Assembly (NCBI GenBank): GCA_900766555.1
Contig: CAAFVR010000032.1
Span: 1-45,413, forward strand
Length of the DNA stretch: 45,413 nt
Direction of reading: 5' to 3'
Source: Helicobacteraceae bacterium
GTDB taxonomy: Bacteria; Campylobacterota; Campylobacteria; Campylobacterales; Helicobacteraceae
Positions 33,554-41,896 of the stretch are shown here, piece by piece; the first letter of the stretch is position 1, and every line of letters starts with the position of its first letter. The position numbers and the translations under genes are program-made. Under the pieces are notes generated by a model. That model did no database searches and had not been told where the DNA came from. It saw only the letters and a program-made list of their open reading frames with translations.

Positions 33554-34191
33554 TGGCGCGCCCTTTTCATTATCATTAATAATAACGGTAGCAAAATCAA
33601 ATCTGGAGAATGGTAGTCTAAATTTGCCCTAATGGCCATATCAAAGCGCCCTAGATCCGATCTAGCAAGCCTAATGTCGCTATTTTTTAGCGCAAAAAGC
33701 AAGCTTTCTATCATTTCTTTTGTTTCATCGCGCCTGTAGCCTCGGATACTTTTAATAAAGTCAAAAATACGCTCGATATTTAAATGCTCCAAATCAAGAG
33801 GAAAGGCCCTAGGCCTTATTTTTTGCAATCTATTTTCGATTTGGAGGCGAGAAATTAGCGTTTTTAAAAGAGCATTTTTACTTGGCGCAAAAATCACAAA
33901 AGCTACATTTTCTGGGGGTTCTTCAATAATTTTTAATAACGCATTTTGCGCCTCTGTATTAAAAAACATAGATCCGATAAAAATGCGCTTTACATCAGAG
34001 CTTGCAAAAGCGGCCTCTTTTATTATCTCTCTTGCTTGATCAACTTTAAATTCGCCGCTTGGATTTGGCGAGCCATCATTTAGATCTGGATAGTAAAAGC
34101 TAGCTAATTTATATTCAGATCGCGCTAAATTTAGCTCCAAAAATGGATCATTGCATAACACTAACTTTGGCGCGAATCTCGGCTTAATCAA
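33550..34191 (-). CDS. holB: DNA polymerase III delta' subunit, short form
   Basis: Clamp-loader subunit. 213 residues from the proposed TTG at 34191, which overlaps the hobA stop (TTGATTAA) and has GGAG nine bases upstream. The frame is open to 34233, but that start lies deep inside hobA. The core retains AQNALLKIIEEPPENVAFV and LKTLISRLQI (the SRC/SRL loop of delta'), while the P-loop and the zinc module of larger relatives are missing, as in other epsilon forms. The hobA-holB-folP order matches H. pylori HP1230-HP1232. Confidence 0.8.
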   Translation of the reverse strand: MIKPRFAPKLVLCNDPFLELNLARSEYKLASFYYPDLNDGSPNPSGEFKVDQAREIIKEAAFASSDVKRIFIGSMFFNTEAQNALLKIIEEPPENVAFVIFAPSKNALLKTLISRLQIENRLQKIRPRAFPLDLEHLNIERIFDFIKSIRGYRRDETKEMIESLLFALKNSDIRLARSDLGRFDMAIRANLDYHSPDLILLPLLLMIMKRARQ

Positions 34192-34723
34192 GCGATATTT
34201 CTCCAAACATCGCGCCAAATAGCGTGGCTTCAAAAATTTTGTAAAGTTGTATTAATTTGTAATGCAGCAATTTGTCGCGAGAATTTATTATAAAAGCATC
34301 TCTTATTTCTTCATCTAGCACCCATAAAAAGCCCTTTTCTTTGCTTAAAGCGAGCTTTGCTATGTCATTATTTGGGCTGCCAATGTACCAAAATCTATAT
34401 TCTTTAAAAGAGACAGATAACATGTCTTGAACTATGGAATATTCGCTCAATCTTTGCGTATCTGGCAATATGCTCTTTAGCGGAATTATCGGCACAAGCG
34501 GCCTGTCCTTGCTATTAATATTTGATGTCACAAAATGTACAAACCAATCAAATCTATAATCGCTACAAAGCAGCATCGTGCCGCCATTTAAAATAAAATT
34601 AATAGTAGAAGACAAAAGCGGACTTAAACTGTAGCGCTCAACTTCGAGCCAGCCGGCATTTAGTGCAATATGGTTATTTTGAGATCTGCTAAATTCTAAA
34701 AGCCACTCGTTTAACTCTAACAT
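34184..34723 (-). CDS. hobA: HobA, DnaA-initiator associating protein
   Basis: A 179-residue protein unique to Campylobacterota that tetramerises and binds domain I-II of DnaA to promote origin unwinding (functional analogue of DiaA). The sequence begins MLELNEWLLEFSRSQN and has the SIS-like alpha/beta pattern with LLCSDYRFDWFVHFV. Identification rests on this pattern plus the conserved lysC-hobA-holB location. It overlaps lysC by one base. Confidence 0.88.
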   Translation of the reverse strand: MLELNEWLLEFSRSQNNHIALNAGWLEVERYSLSPLLSSTINFILNGGTMLLCSDYRFDWFVHFVTSNINSKDRPLVPIIPLKSILPDTQRLSEYSIVQDMLSVSFKEYRFWYIGSPNNDIAKLALSKEKGFLWVLDEEIRDAFIINSRDKLLHYKLIQLYKIFEATLFGAMFGEISLD

Positions 34724-35931
34724 TATTTGTCTAATTTATAGGCTGAATGCAGCGCAATAACGGCACTCTCAGCGCTTGCTAAATCTATAATCATAGAAAT
34801 TTTAATCTCGCTTGTGCCAATCATTAAGATATTAATATTATTTTTTGCCATCGCTTCAAAGGCCAAACTAGCCACGCCAAAATGCGATTTCATACCAAGG
34901 CCTACGACGCTAACTTTGGCTATATCTTCTTTGATTTCAATTTCTTTAACATCTTTTTCAAAATCTTTTAGTGCGGCTTTTGTCTCATTAATCATGCCTT
35001 TTGGAACGGTGAAGTCTAGATTTGTTGTGCCATTTTTAGAGATATTTTGAATTATCAAATCTACATTAATTGCATTTAAAGCCAAGCTTTTAAAAATAGA
35101 TGCCGCCATCCCAGGCCGATCTAGCACGCCCTTTAGGCTTATTAGAGCCTCATTTTTATCTAGCGCGATTGCCCGCACAACCGGTCTTTCCAATACTTTC
35201 TCCTCATCTAAAATTAATGTCCCACTATCATTGCTAAAAGAGCTTCTTGCAATCAAATTCACATTATGCTTTTTGGCAAATTCAACAGATCTAGTCTGAA
35301 GCACCTTTGCGCCTAGGCTTGCTAGCTCCAACATTTCGTCATAGCTAATTTGTTTTATTTTTTTGGCATTTTTTACAATGCGCGGATCTGTCGTATATAT
35401 CCCATCTACATCGCTGTATATTTCACAAGCGCTAGCTCCAAGAGCGCCCGCGATCGCCACTGCAGATAAATCGCTGCCGCCGCGACCAAGCGTTGTTGTC
35501 TCATTATTTACAGAAATCCCCTGAAATCCGGCCACTACAACAATTTTGCCAGCATGCAGCAGAGCTTTTATATTTTTTGTATCAATATTTATAATCCTAG
35601 CTCTTGTGTGTAGCGTATCTGTCACAATGCCAGCTTCTTGGCCTGATAACGATATCGCACTAAAGCCCTTTGCATTTAATGCTATTGCCAAAAGCGCTGC
35701 GCTTACGCGCTCGCCTGCGCTTAAAAGCATGTCCATCTCTTTTAGATCCGGATAGTTGGAAAAAAACTTAGCATGATTTATTAGCTCATCTGTTTTGCCA
35801 CTCATGGCTGAGACTACAACAACTAAGCCTGTATTTTCTTTGATACTTTTAATAACGCGATTTGCGACATTATCAATCCGATCTACGCCGCCCATCGAAG
35901 TGCCGCCATATTTTTGAACTAAAATTTGCAT
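34723..35931 (-). CDS. lysC: Aspartate kinase
   Basis: First step of the lysine, threonine and methionine pathway and of diaminopimelate for peptidoglycan. 402 residues: the kinase domain starts VQKYGGTSMGGVDRI, with GRGGSDLSAVAIA and YSDVDGIYTTDPR, followed by two C-terminal ACT domains (about 265-400) that bind the feedback inhibitor. Three bases separate it from the DUF417 gene upstream. Confidence 0.96.
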   Translation of the reverse strand: MQILVQKYGGTSMGGVDRIDNVANRVIKSIKENTGLVVVVSAMSGKTDELINHAKFFSNYPDLKEMDMLLSAGERVSAALLAIALNAKGFSAISLSGQEAGIVTDTLHTRARIINIDTKNIKALLHAGKIVVVAGFQGISVNNETTTLGRGGSDLSAVAIAGALGASACEIYSDVDGIYTTDPRIVKNAKKIKQISYDEMLELASLGAKVLQTRSVEFAKKHNVNLIARSSFSNDSGTLILDEEKVLERPVVRAIALDKNEALISLKGVLDRPGMAASIFKSLALNAINVDLIIQNISKNGTTNLDFTVPKGMINETKAALKDFEKDVKEIEIKEDIAKVSVVGLGMKSHFGVASLAFEAMAKNNINILMIGTSEIKISMIIDLASAESAVIALHSAYKLDK

Positions 35932-35933
35932 CT

Positions 35934-36350
35934 CTATCTTTTAATACGATTTAAATCATGTTTCAAAACAGCAAGTCCCGCGCCAATTAATAACAAATCT
36001 TTGACTATAAAAGCACTAAATCCAGTTTGTATCATTAAGCTAAGCGTTCCAAGGCCCGTTAATATCGTAAAAAGTGCCCCAATTGCGCCAATTCTAGGAT
36101 AAAACAATCCAAGCAAAAGTCCCAAATACGCTATTGCCTCCACAATTCCCAACATATAGCTCGTGTAATGATGCCCCAAAATATGATAAAAAATATTGAA
36201 ATATGTTTTTGAAAGCAGCGGCACAAGCCCTTGCACTTCAAATTCAAAAAATTTTGAAACGCCAAAAAATAGCAAAATCAAAAATGCCCCAAAGCGCAAA
36301 AATAAAATGTCAAAATTGGAATTACTAAATCTAAGTGATAAGTTCTTCAT
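35934..36350 (-). CDS. DUF417 (YkgB/RclC-like) small membrane protein
   Basis: A 138-residue inner-membrane protein with about four transmembrane segments. Matches to DUF417 are GVSKFFEFEVQGLVPLLSKT and GAIGALFTILTGLGTLSLMI. In E. coli the family member RclC protects against reactive chlorine, but at about 197 residues it is longer than this one. A DoxX-like assignment would be the alternative. The gene interrupts the nudH-lysC adjacency of H. pylori and starts its operon: AAAGG lies five bases before the ATG and a promoter lies upstream. Confidence 0.65.
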   Translation of the reverse strand: MKNLSLRFSNSNFDILFLRFGAFLILLFFGVSKFFEFEVQGLVPLLSKTYFNIFYHILGHHYTSYMLGIVEAIAYLGLLLGLFYPRIGAIGALFTILTGLGTLSLMIQTGFSAFIVKDLLLIGAGLAVLKHDLNRIKR

Positions 36351-36383
36351 ATATACCTTTCATATCTGTTAATCAAAGCGCAA

Positions 36384-36389
36384 ATTCTA
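36384..36389 (-). promoter_or_regulatory. -10 element for the DUF417-lysC operon
   Basis: On the minus strand the 60-base gap between nudH and the DUF417 gene contains TAGAAT, placed about 34 bases from the ATG at 36350. The remaining gap is AT-rich. No operator was recognised. Confidence 0.45.
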
Positions 36390-36410
36390 TGATGTTGCAA
36401 AAAATACATA

Positions 36411-36893
36411 TTAAATGGCTATAAAAAAACCCTCATTTTTAAAATGATCTAGCACTTTGGAATACACCCGCAGCTTGAAATGCCGAATAATGCGAAAGAT
36501 CTCCTCATAACTTATGAATTTATATCTGTCAAATTCCGGATTTAGCGTGCTCAAATTTATATCATCAATACTTTTTAGCCGCACTAAAAAATACTTTTGT
36601 TTTTGGCCATCAAATGGATACATTTTGCGCGAAATCCCCTTTGGGAAATCATAATACATCCATTTTGGACATTCGCTAATAACTTCCACATTATCTGTCC
36701 CAATCTCTTCTTTTAACTCGCGCAAAAGCGCACTTTGTGGACTCTCGCCCTCGTCTATGCCGCCTTGTGGGAATTGCCAAACTCGCTTTAAATCCACTCT
36801 TCGCGCGATAAAAAACTCACAAATTTGCGGATAGCTAGGAGACATAATAACTGCGGCTACATTTGGTCGATATGACTTGTTAGAATGCTTCAT
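36411..36893 (-). CDS. rppH: RNA pyrophosphohydrolase (Nudix)
   Basis: Nudix enzyme that removes pyrophosphate from 5'-triphosphate RNA to trigger decay; also called NudH/InvA in Helicobacter. 160 residues from ATG 36893, beginning KHSNKSYRPNVAAVIMSP. The Nudix box is GGIDEGESPQSALLRELKEE followed by IG. The frame extends 20 codons upstream, but that would run over the divergent hemW start and its promoter. Confidence 0.92.
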   Translation of the reverse strand: MKHSNKSYRPNVAAVIMSPSYPQICEFFIARRVDLKRVWQFPQGGIDEGESPQSALLRELKEEIGTDNVEVISECPKWMYYDFPKGISRKMYPFDGQKQKYFLVRLKSIDDINLSTLNPEFDRYKFISYEEIFRIIRHFKLRVYSKVLDHFKNEGFFIAI

Positions 36894-36922
36894 AAAAATC
36901 TTTGTAAATTGTAATTGTAACA
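36879..36922. promoter_or_regulatory. Divergent promoters between rppH and hemW
   Basis: For hemW (plus), TGTTAGAAT at 36878-36886 is an extended -10 with its start near 36893. For rppH (minus), the complement carries TGTTACAAT at 36914-36922 plus a second TACAAT six bases on (36908-36913). The elements lie within or at the edges of the opposite gene, so the two transcripts overlap at their 5' ends. Confidence 0.5.
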
Positions 36923-37953
36923 TGACCCTATATATCCATATACCTTTTTGCACTAGCAGATGCGGCTACTGCGCGTTTAACACCTTTTCAAATTCGCTGC
37001 ATTTGAAAGAACCCTATATTTGCGCGCTTATTTCAGACATCAAAGCGAGCGCTAAAAAAGTGTGCGATAAAACGCTAGATTCAATTTTCATAGGCGGCGG
37101 CACGCCAAATACGCTTGAAACATCAGATCTAGCGCGCATTTTTGAGACAATTTATGAAAATTTTGCAATTTCTAAACATTGCGAAATAACTTCTGAGGCC
37201 AATCCGGATCTAGCCACAAAATCCTGGCTCAAATGCGCAAAAAGCCTTGGGGTCACGCGCATAAGCTTTGGCGCTCAGAGCTTTTTGCAAGATAAATTAG
37301 ACTATTTGCAGCGAGAACATAACGCAGATAACATCCTAAAAGCGCTAGATCTAGCTAGCGAATTTGAAAATCTAAGCATAGATCTGATTTATAACACTCC
37401 GCTTGATACCAAAAATCGCCTTGAAGCTGAGCTTGAAATAATCAAAAAACTTAATATAAATCATATTTCAGCTTATTCGTTGGAGCTAGAATCTGGGGCA
37501 AAAACAAAGCTTGAAAATAATGTCCTTGATTTTTCGCATTTTCTAGCACAGGGCCTTAGCCAGATCGGATTTAGCCAATATGAGGTCTCAAATTTTGGCG
37601 CGCCCTATAAATGCAAACATAATTTGAGCTATTGGAGCGGACTAGATTATTTGGGCGTTGGCGCTGGTGGGATATCTAAAATTGGCAATTCGCGCTTTTA
37701 TCCGCATAATGCCATCCCGCATTACATACAAAATCCGCATTTTAGAAATATCGAGCGCCTAAGCTTTAAAGATCTGCAAATTGAGGCGCTATTTTTGGGG
37801 CTTCGTAGCGAAATTGGCGTCCCACTAAAAATTCTAAAAAATGAATCAAAAATAAAATATCTTTGCGAAAATAATTGCTACATAAAAAATGATCGCCTTT
37901 TTGCAAAAGACTATTTCCTAGGCGATGAACTCGCTTTATTTTTAATGGATTAA
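36922..37953 (+). CDS. hemW: HemW, radical SAM haem chaperone (HemN-like)
   Basis: A 343-residue radical SAM protein starting TLYIHIPFCTSRCGYCAFN, with cluster cysteines Cys10, Cys14 and Cys17. The fourth Cys of true HemN (CxC) is missing, which marks it as HemW rather than a coproporphyrinogen oxidase. GGGTPNTLE and GAQSFLQDKLDYLQREHN are also family-like. HemW inserts haem into respiratory enzymes. The ATG at 36922 is chosen because the upstream extension overlaps the rppH start. It converges with fliI, overlapping by 12 bases. Confidence 0.92.
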   Translation: MTLYIHIPFCTSRCGYCAFNTFSNSLHLKEPYICALISDIKASAKKVCDKTLDSIFIGGGTPNTLETSDLARIFETIYENFAISKHCEITSEANPDLATKSWLKCAKSLGVTRISFGAQSFLQDKLDYLQREHNADNILKALDLASEFENLSIDLIYNTPLDTKNRLEAELEIIKKLNINHISAYSLELESGAKTKLENNVLDFSHFLAQGLSQIGFSQYEVSNFGAPYKCKHNLSYWSGLDYLGVGAGGISKIGNSRFYPHNAIPHYIQNPHFRNIERLSFKDLQIEALFLGLRSEIGVPLKILKNESKIKYLCENNCYIKNDRLFAKDYFLGDELALFLMD

Positions 37954-39288
37954 TATATTTTTTAGCGCCTCTATCGTTTCTTTTAAACTTATTTTTTCAT
38001 CTTCATTTTGCTTTAAAAAATCTTCCAAAAGAACCTTTTTAGACAAAGCCAAATCAAGCTCCTTGTCGCTGCCTGGAACATAGGATCCAAGGCGGATCAA
38101 AAGTTCATTTTCTCGCAAAATGCTATATAGTTGCTGGAATTTTTGAGCTAGCTCTTTATGCTCTTTTGAGATCAAACTATCACGCAATCTTGAAGCTGAA
38201 CTTAAAATATCAATCGGCGGGAAATGCGTATTTTGCGCCAATTCACGGCTCAAAATAATATGCCCATCTAGGATACTGCGACTCTGATCCGCTATAGGAT
38301 CGCTCATATCATCGCCCTCAACTAAAATGGTAAAAAATGCCGTGATAGATCCAAATTGATCTCGCCCGCAACGCTCCATTAATTTTGGCAAAAGCCCCAA
38401 AACGCTTGGTGGATAGCCCTTTGTGGTGGGCGGCTCACCCAAACTTAGGCCGATTTCGCGCTGAGCCATCGCAAAACGCGTGATTGAATCCATTACAAAA
38501 AGTACATCAAAGCCCTGATTTTTGAAAAATTCAGCTATCGAAATGGCATAAAATGCGCCGTATTTGCGCATGAGGGCTGAATCATCGCTTGTGGCCACGA
38601 CTATTATTGTATTTTCTAGATTGTTATGTAAATTTTTTTGTATGAATTCTGGGACTTCGCGCCCGCGCTCGCCAATTAGCGCTATTACTTTTATTACCTT
38701 TTTATCGCCCTCTTTGCCCTCTTGGTTTAGAAATTCAGCGCCTTTTATTATCATGCTTAAAAGTGTGGATTTCCCCCCGCCAGATCCGGCAAAAATACCA
38801 ATTTTTTGCCCTTTGCCGCAGGTCAAAAGGCCATCAATTGCTCTAATGCTCGTTTCAAAAGGCTGATCTATCAAATGCCGCTGCAATGGCGCAATTGGCG
38901 CATTAATTATGGGATATGGCTCTGTATTTTGCAATGCTTCTTTGCCATCAATTGGATTTCCAAGCGGATCTACAACGCGCCCCAAAAGGCTATGCCCAAT
39001 TGGGAATTTCAAACCATCAGAGCGTAAAAATACTTTATCGCCAACTCTTAGCCCCTCGCTCAAATTAAAAGGCGATATCCCAAAAATTCCATCCTGAGCT
39101 AGGATGACCATGCCAAGCTGCGGCTTTAGCTCATCTTGCATTCCAACCAAATCGCCTAGCTTGGGATTTAATCCATTGGCATAAATTATTGTTGGGCTCA
39201 CTTTTGTGATGCGACCAAAAAGTGGCGAAAGCTCACTTTTAAAGGCTTTTTTGGAGGATAGCTTGCTTTTTAGTAATTTTAGGTTCAT
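37942..39288 (-). CDS. fliI: Flagellum-specific ATPase FliI
   Basis: F1-type ATPase energising flagellar type III export. 448 residues. P-loop is FAGSGGGKSTLL (about 166-177), Walker B region is VLFVMDSITRFAMAQREIG, with GEPPTTKGYPPSVLGLLPKL, the family signature. The N-terminal barrel and C-terminal helical domain are complete. It has no flagellar neighbours here, unlike H. pylori where it adjoins fliQ. Divergent from tig. Confidence 0.96.
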   Translation of the reverse strand: MNLKLLKSKLSSKKAFKSELSPLFGRITKVSPTIIYANGLNPKLGDLVGMQDELKPQLGMVILAQDGIFGISPFNLSEGLRVGDKVFLRSDGLKFPIGHSLLGRVVDPLGNPIDGKEALQNTEPYPIINAPIAPLQRHLIDQPFETSIRAIDGLLTCGKGQKIGIFAGSGGGKSTLLSMIIKGAEFLNQEGKEGDKKVIKVIALIGERGREVPEFIQKNLHNNLENTIIVVATSDDSALMRKYGAFYAISIAEFFKNQGFDVLFVMDSITRFAMAQREIGLSLGEPPTTKGYPPSVLGLLPKLMERCGRDQFGSITAFFTILVEGDDMSDPIADQSRSILDGHIILSRELAQNTHFPPIDILSSASRLRDSLISKEHKELAQKFQQLYSILRENELLIRLGSYVPGSDKELDLALSKKVLLEDFLKQNEDEKISLKETIEALKNILIH

Positions 39289-39297
39289 ATGTTTTTT

Positions 39298-39306
39298 TGA
39301 TAGAAT
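39298..39306 (+). promoter_or_regulatory. Extended -10 promoter for tig
   Basis: TGATAGAAT after a run of T in the fliI-tig gap fits an extended -10, giving a leader of about 45 bases. A second AT-rich block (TTATACGTTATATAA, 39335-39349) nearer the gene could be an alternative. AAAGGA precedes the ATG. Confidence 0.55.
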
Positions 39307-39358
39307 CCTACCTAATTTACTATATTTCTAGCCGTTATACGTTATATAAAGGAAAATA

Positions 39359-40702
39359 ATGACTTTTGATGTCAAAAATATAAATTCAGCAACCATTTCA
39401 GCCACATTTGAAATCTCCAAAGATGAGCTTGCAAAACAAGTCCAAATCCAAACAAATAAAGTCGCTAAAACGGCCAAAATCGCGGGCTTTCGCGTGGGTA
39501 AAGTGCCAGCTTATTTAATCCAATCTCGCTTTGGCGAAAGCATCCAAAATGAAGCTAGAAATGCGCTTTTGCAAGATGGCCTAAAAAAAGTGCTAGCAGA
39601 TCTGCAAAATGAGGGTAAAAAGAACATCGGAGAGCCATTTATAAAACAAGTAACCGAAGATGTAAGCCCTGAAATTGCGCTAAAAATTGAGACTAACATT
39701 GCGCTAATCCCTGAATTTAGCTTGGATAAATTAGATTCTTGCATCCCAACTTTTAGTCTAGATCCGATAAAAGAAGAGGAAATAAATGCAAGGCTAGATG
39801 ACATTGTAAAATCAAATCACATTTTAGTTGACGTAACAGAAGATAGGGCTCTCCAAAATGATGATGTGGCGCTATTTGATTTTGAAGGTTTTGTTAATAA
39901 TAAAGCCTTTGAGGGCGGCAAGGGCGAGAATTTCGAGCTTCACATCGGATCTAAGCAATTTATCCCAGGCTTTGAAGAGGGCATGATAGGGCTAAAAAAG
40001 GGCGAACAACGCGATATCAATGTGACATTTCCAAGCGATTATAATGCAAAGCATTTGGCCGGCAAAAATGCTGTCTTTAAAATAAAATTGCATGCCATTA
40101 AACAAAAACAAGATGCAAAATTAGATGATGAGCTAGCAAAAAAATTGCTGCCAAATATTGCTGATGCCACAGTTGCAAATCTAAAAGATGAAGTTAAAAA
40201 TAATCTCCAAAATGAGGCTAAAAATAAGCTTTATAACGAGACGCTAAAGCCAAAATTGATTGAAAATATCCTGTCAAATATCACATTTGATTTGCCCCAA
40301 AGTATAATCGAGCAAGAAATTGACATCTTGTTGCGCAATTCTTTGAATGCACTTAATGAAAATGAGGCAAAACAACTAACGGATCTAAGAGATAGCGATC
40401 CTGAAGCTTTCAATAAAGATATAGAAAAAAGGCGTGAGGCCTTTAGGCAAGACGCCTCAAATTCGGTGCAATTGACATTTATAATTGATGCTTTTGCAAA
40501 ACAAGAAAAAGTGCAAATAAGCGATCAAGATCTTTTTAATACAATTTATTATGAAGCCATCATGAGTGGGCAAAATCCAAATGAATTACTCGAGCGCTAC
40601 AAACAAAATGGCCTACTCCCAGCTCTCAAAATGGCCATTTTAGAAGATCGTATTTTGCATATTTTGCTCGATAAAAATGCGCCAAAAAGTAGCGAGAATT
40701 AA
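39359..40702 (+). CDS. tig: Trigger factor
   Basis: Ribosome-bound chaperone and peptidyl-prolyl isomerase. 447 residues. The ribosome-binding loop is AGFRVGKVPAYLIQSRFG (G-F-R-x-G-K-x-P signature), the FKBP-type domain is at about 165-245 (FEGFVNNKAFEGG, then GFEEGMIGLKKGEQ), and the helical substrate-binding C-terminus follows. ATG at 39359 has a good AAAGGA site. First gene of the tig-clpP-def-comM-uppP series, the same order (partly reversed on the map) as H. pylori HP0792-HP0795. Confidence 0.97.
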   Translation: MTFDVKNINSATISATFEISKDELAKQVQIQTNKVAKTAKIAGFRVGKVPAYLIQSRFGESIQNEARNALLQDGLKKVLADLQNEGKKNIGEPFIKQVTEDVSPEIALKIETNIALIPEFSLDKLDSCIPTFSLDPIKEEEINARLDDIVKSNHILVDVTEDRALQNDDVALFDFEGFVNNKAFEGGKGENFELHIGSKQFIPGFEEGMIGLKKGEQRDINVTFPSDYNAKHLAGKNAVFKIKLHAIKQKQDAKLDDELAKKLLPNIADATVANLKDEVKNNLQNEAKNKLYNETLKPKLIENILSNITFDLPQSIIEQEIDILLRNSLNALNENEAKQLTDLRDSDPEAFNKDIEKRREAFRQDASNSVQLTFIIDAFAKQEKVQISDQDLFNTIYYEAIMSGQNPNELLERYKQNGLLPALKMAILEDRILHILLDKNAPKSSEN

Positions 40703-40703
40703 T

Positions 40704-41294
40704 ATGTATATCCCATATGTGATTGAAAAAACGGGCCGAGGTGAGCGAAGCTATGATATTTATTCAAGACTTTTGAAAGATCGGATAATTTTATTAAGCG
40801 GCGAAATACAGGATGGCTTGGCTAGCTCAATTGTGGCTCAGCTGCTATTTTTGGAGGCAGAAAATGCCGAAAAAGACATATATTTATATATTAATTCGCC
40901 AGGCGGCGTTATCACATCTGCTTTTAGCATTTATGACACGATGAATTACATACGTCCAGATGTCGCCACAATATGCATCGGTCAGGCCGCAAGTGCTGGC
41001 GCATTTTTGCTAAGTTCTGGAGCAAAGGGCAAACGTTATTCGCTCCAAAATTCGCGCATAATGATACATCAGCCGCTAGGTGGAGCCCAAGGCCAAGCAA
41101 GCGACATTGAAATCCAAGCCAATGAAATAATACGACTCAAAAAAACGCTAAATCAAATAATGGCAAAAAACACAAATCAAAGTGAAAAAAAGCTAGCTCA
41201 AGATACAGAACGCGACTATTTCATGAGTGCCAAAGAAGCCCAAAAATACGGCTTAATAGACAAAATATTAGAAAAAAGTCCAAAAGACATATGA
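40704..41294 (+). CDS. clpP: ATP-dependent Clp protease proteolytic subunit
   Basis: A 196-residue serine protease of the ClpXP/ClpAP machine. The triad is Ser97 (GQAASAGAFLL), His122 (IMIHQPLGG) and Asp171 (ERDYFMSA), all in canonical positions when the ATG at 40704 is used, one base after the tig stop. The frame extends nine codons into tig, which is not needed. Overlaps def by four bases. Confidence 0.97.
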   Translation: MYIPYVIEKTGRGERSYDIYSRLLKDRIILLSGEIQDGLASSIVAQLLFLEAENAEKDIYLYINSPGGVITSAFSIYDTMNYIRPDVATICIGQAASAGAFLLSSGAKGKRYSLQNSRIMIHQPLGGAQGQASDIEIQANEIIRLKKTLNQIMAKNTNQSEKKLAQDTERDYFMSAKEAQKYGLIDKILEKSPKDI

Positions 41295-41896
41295 TCTTAG
41301 AGATTGTAAAATACCCAGATCCGATCTTGCGCTCCAAGGCTCAAAAAGTCACAGATTTTGATGCGAATTTACATAATTTTCTAGACAATATGTATGAAAC
41401 GATGGAAAGCTCAAATGGCATAGGTCTTGCGGCCATCCAAGTTGGAGATTTGCGCCATGCTTTGATTATCAAAATCCCAAAAGATTATGAAAATTTGAGC
41501 GACGAAGAATTAGATGAAATAGAAGAAAAATCCTATGATGAGCAAAAGCCAAAGCCCAAAAAAATAGAGCAAAAATTAATTGACATAAATAACAAAGACG
41601 AAGATGGCGCTTTTGTCTTTTTGGAAGTCATAAATGCAAAGATCCTAAGCAGATCTGGCGAAATATTTTGGAAAGAAGGCTGCCTTAGCATCCCAGATTA
41701 TTTTGATCATGTAAAACGCGCGCGCCACATCGAAGTGAGCTTTCAAGATCGTTTTGGAAAAGAACATAAATTAGAAGCGCACGGGCTTTTGGCCGTTGTA
41801 TTTCAGCATGAGATAGATCATTTAAACGGTGTTTTATTTATCGATAGATTATCTATTATGAAGCGCAAAAAATTTGACAAAAATTATGCAAATTAG
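41291..41896 (+). CDS. def: Peptide deformylase with acidic insertion
   Basis: Removes the N-terminal formyl group from new proteins. 201 residues; metal and active-site motifs are GIGLAAIQVG (43-52), EGCLS (129-133, Cys131 metal ligand) and HEIDH (173-177). Between residues about 64 and 107 there is a charged insertion (LSDEELDEIEEKSYDEQKPK and onward) that makes it about 30 residues longer than common bacterial deformylases. Placed between clpP and comM. Confidence 0.95.
   Translation: MILEIVKYPDPILRSKAQKVTDFDANLHNFLDNMYETMESSNGIGLAAIQVGDLRHALIIKIPKDYENLSDEELDEIEEKSYDEQKPKPKKIEQKLIDINNKDEDGAFVFLEVINAKILSRSGEIFWKEGCLSIPDYFDHVKRARHIEVSFQDRFGKEHKLEAHGLLAVVFQHEIDHLNGVLFIDRLSIMKRKKFDKNYAN

Noticed and set aside
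39289..39358. Flagellar sigma-54 or sigma-28 promoter for fliI in the fliI-tig gap
   Set aside because: No GG-N10-GC pair or sigma-28 pattern is visible in the proper orientation; only AT-rich sigma-80-like elements are seen.
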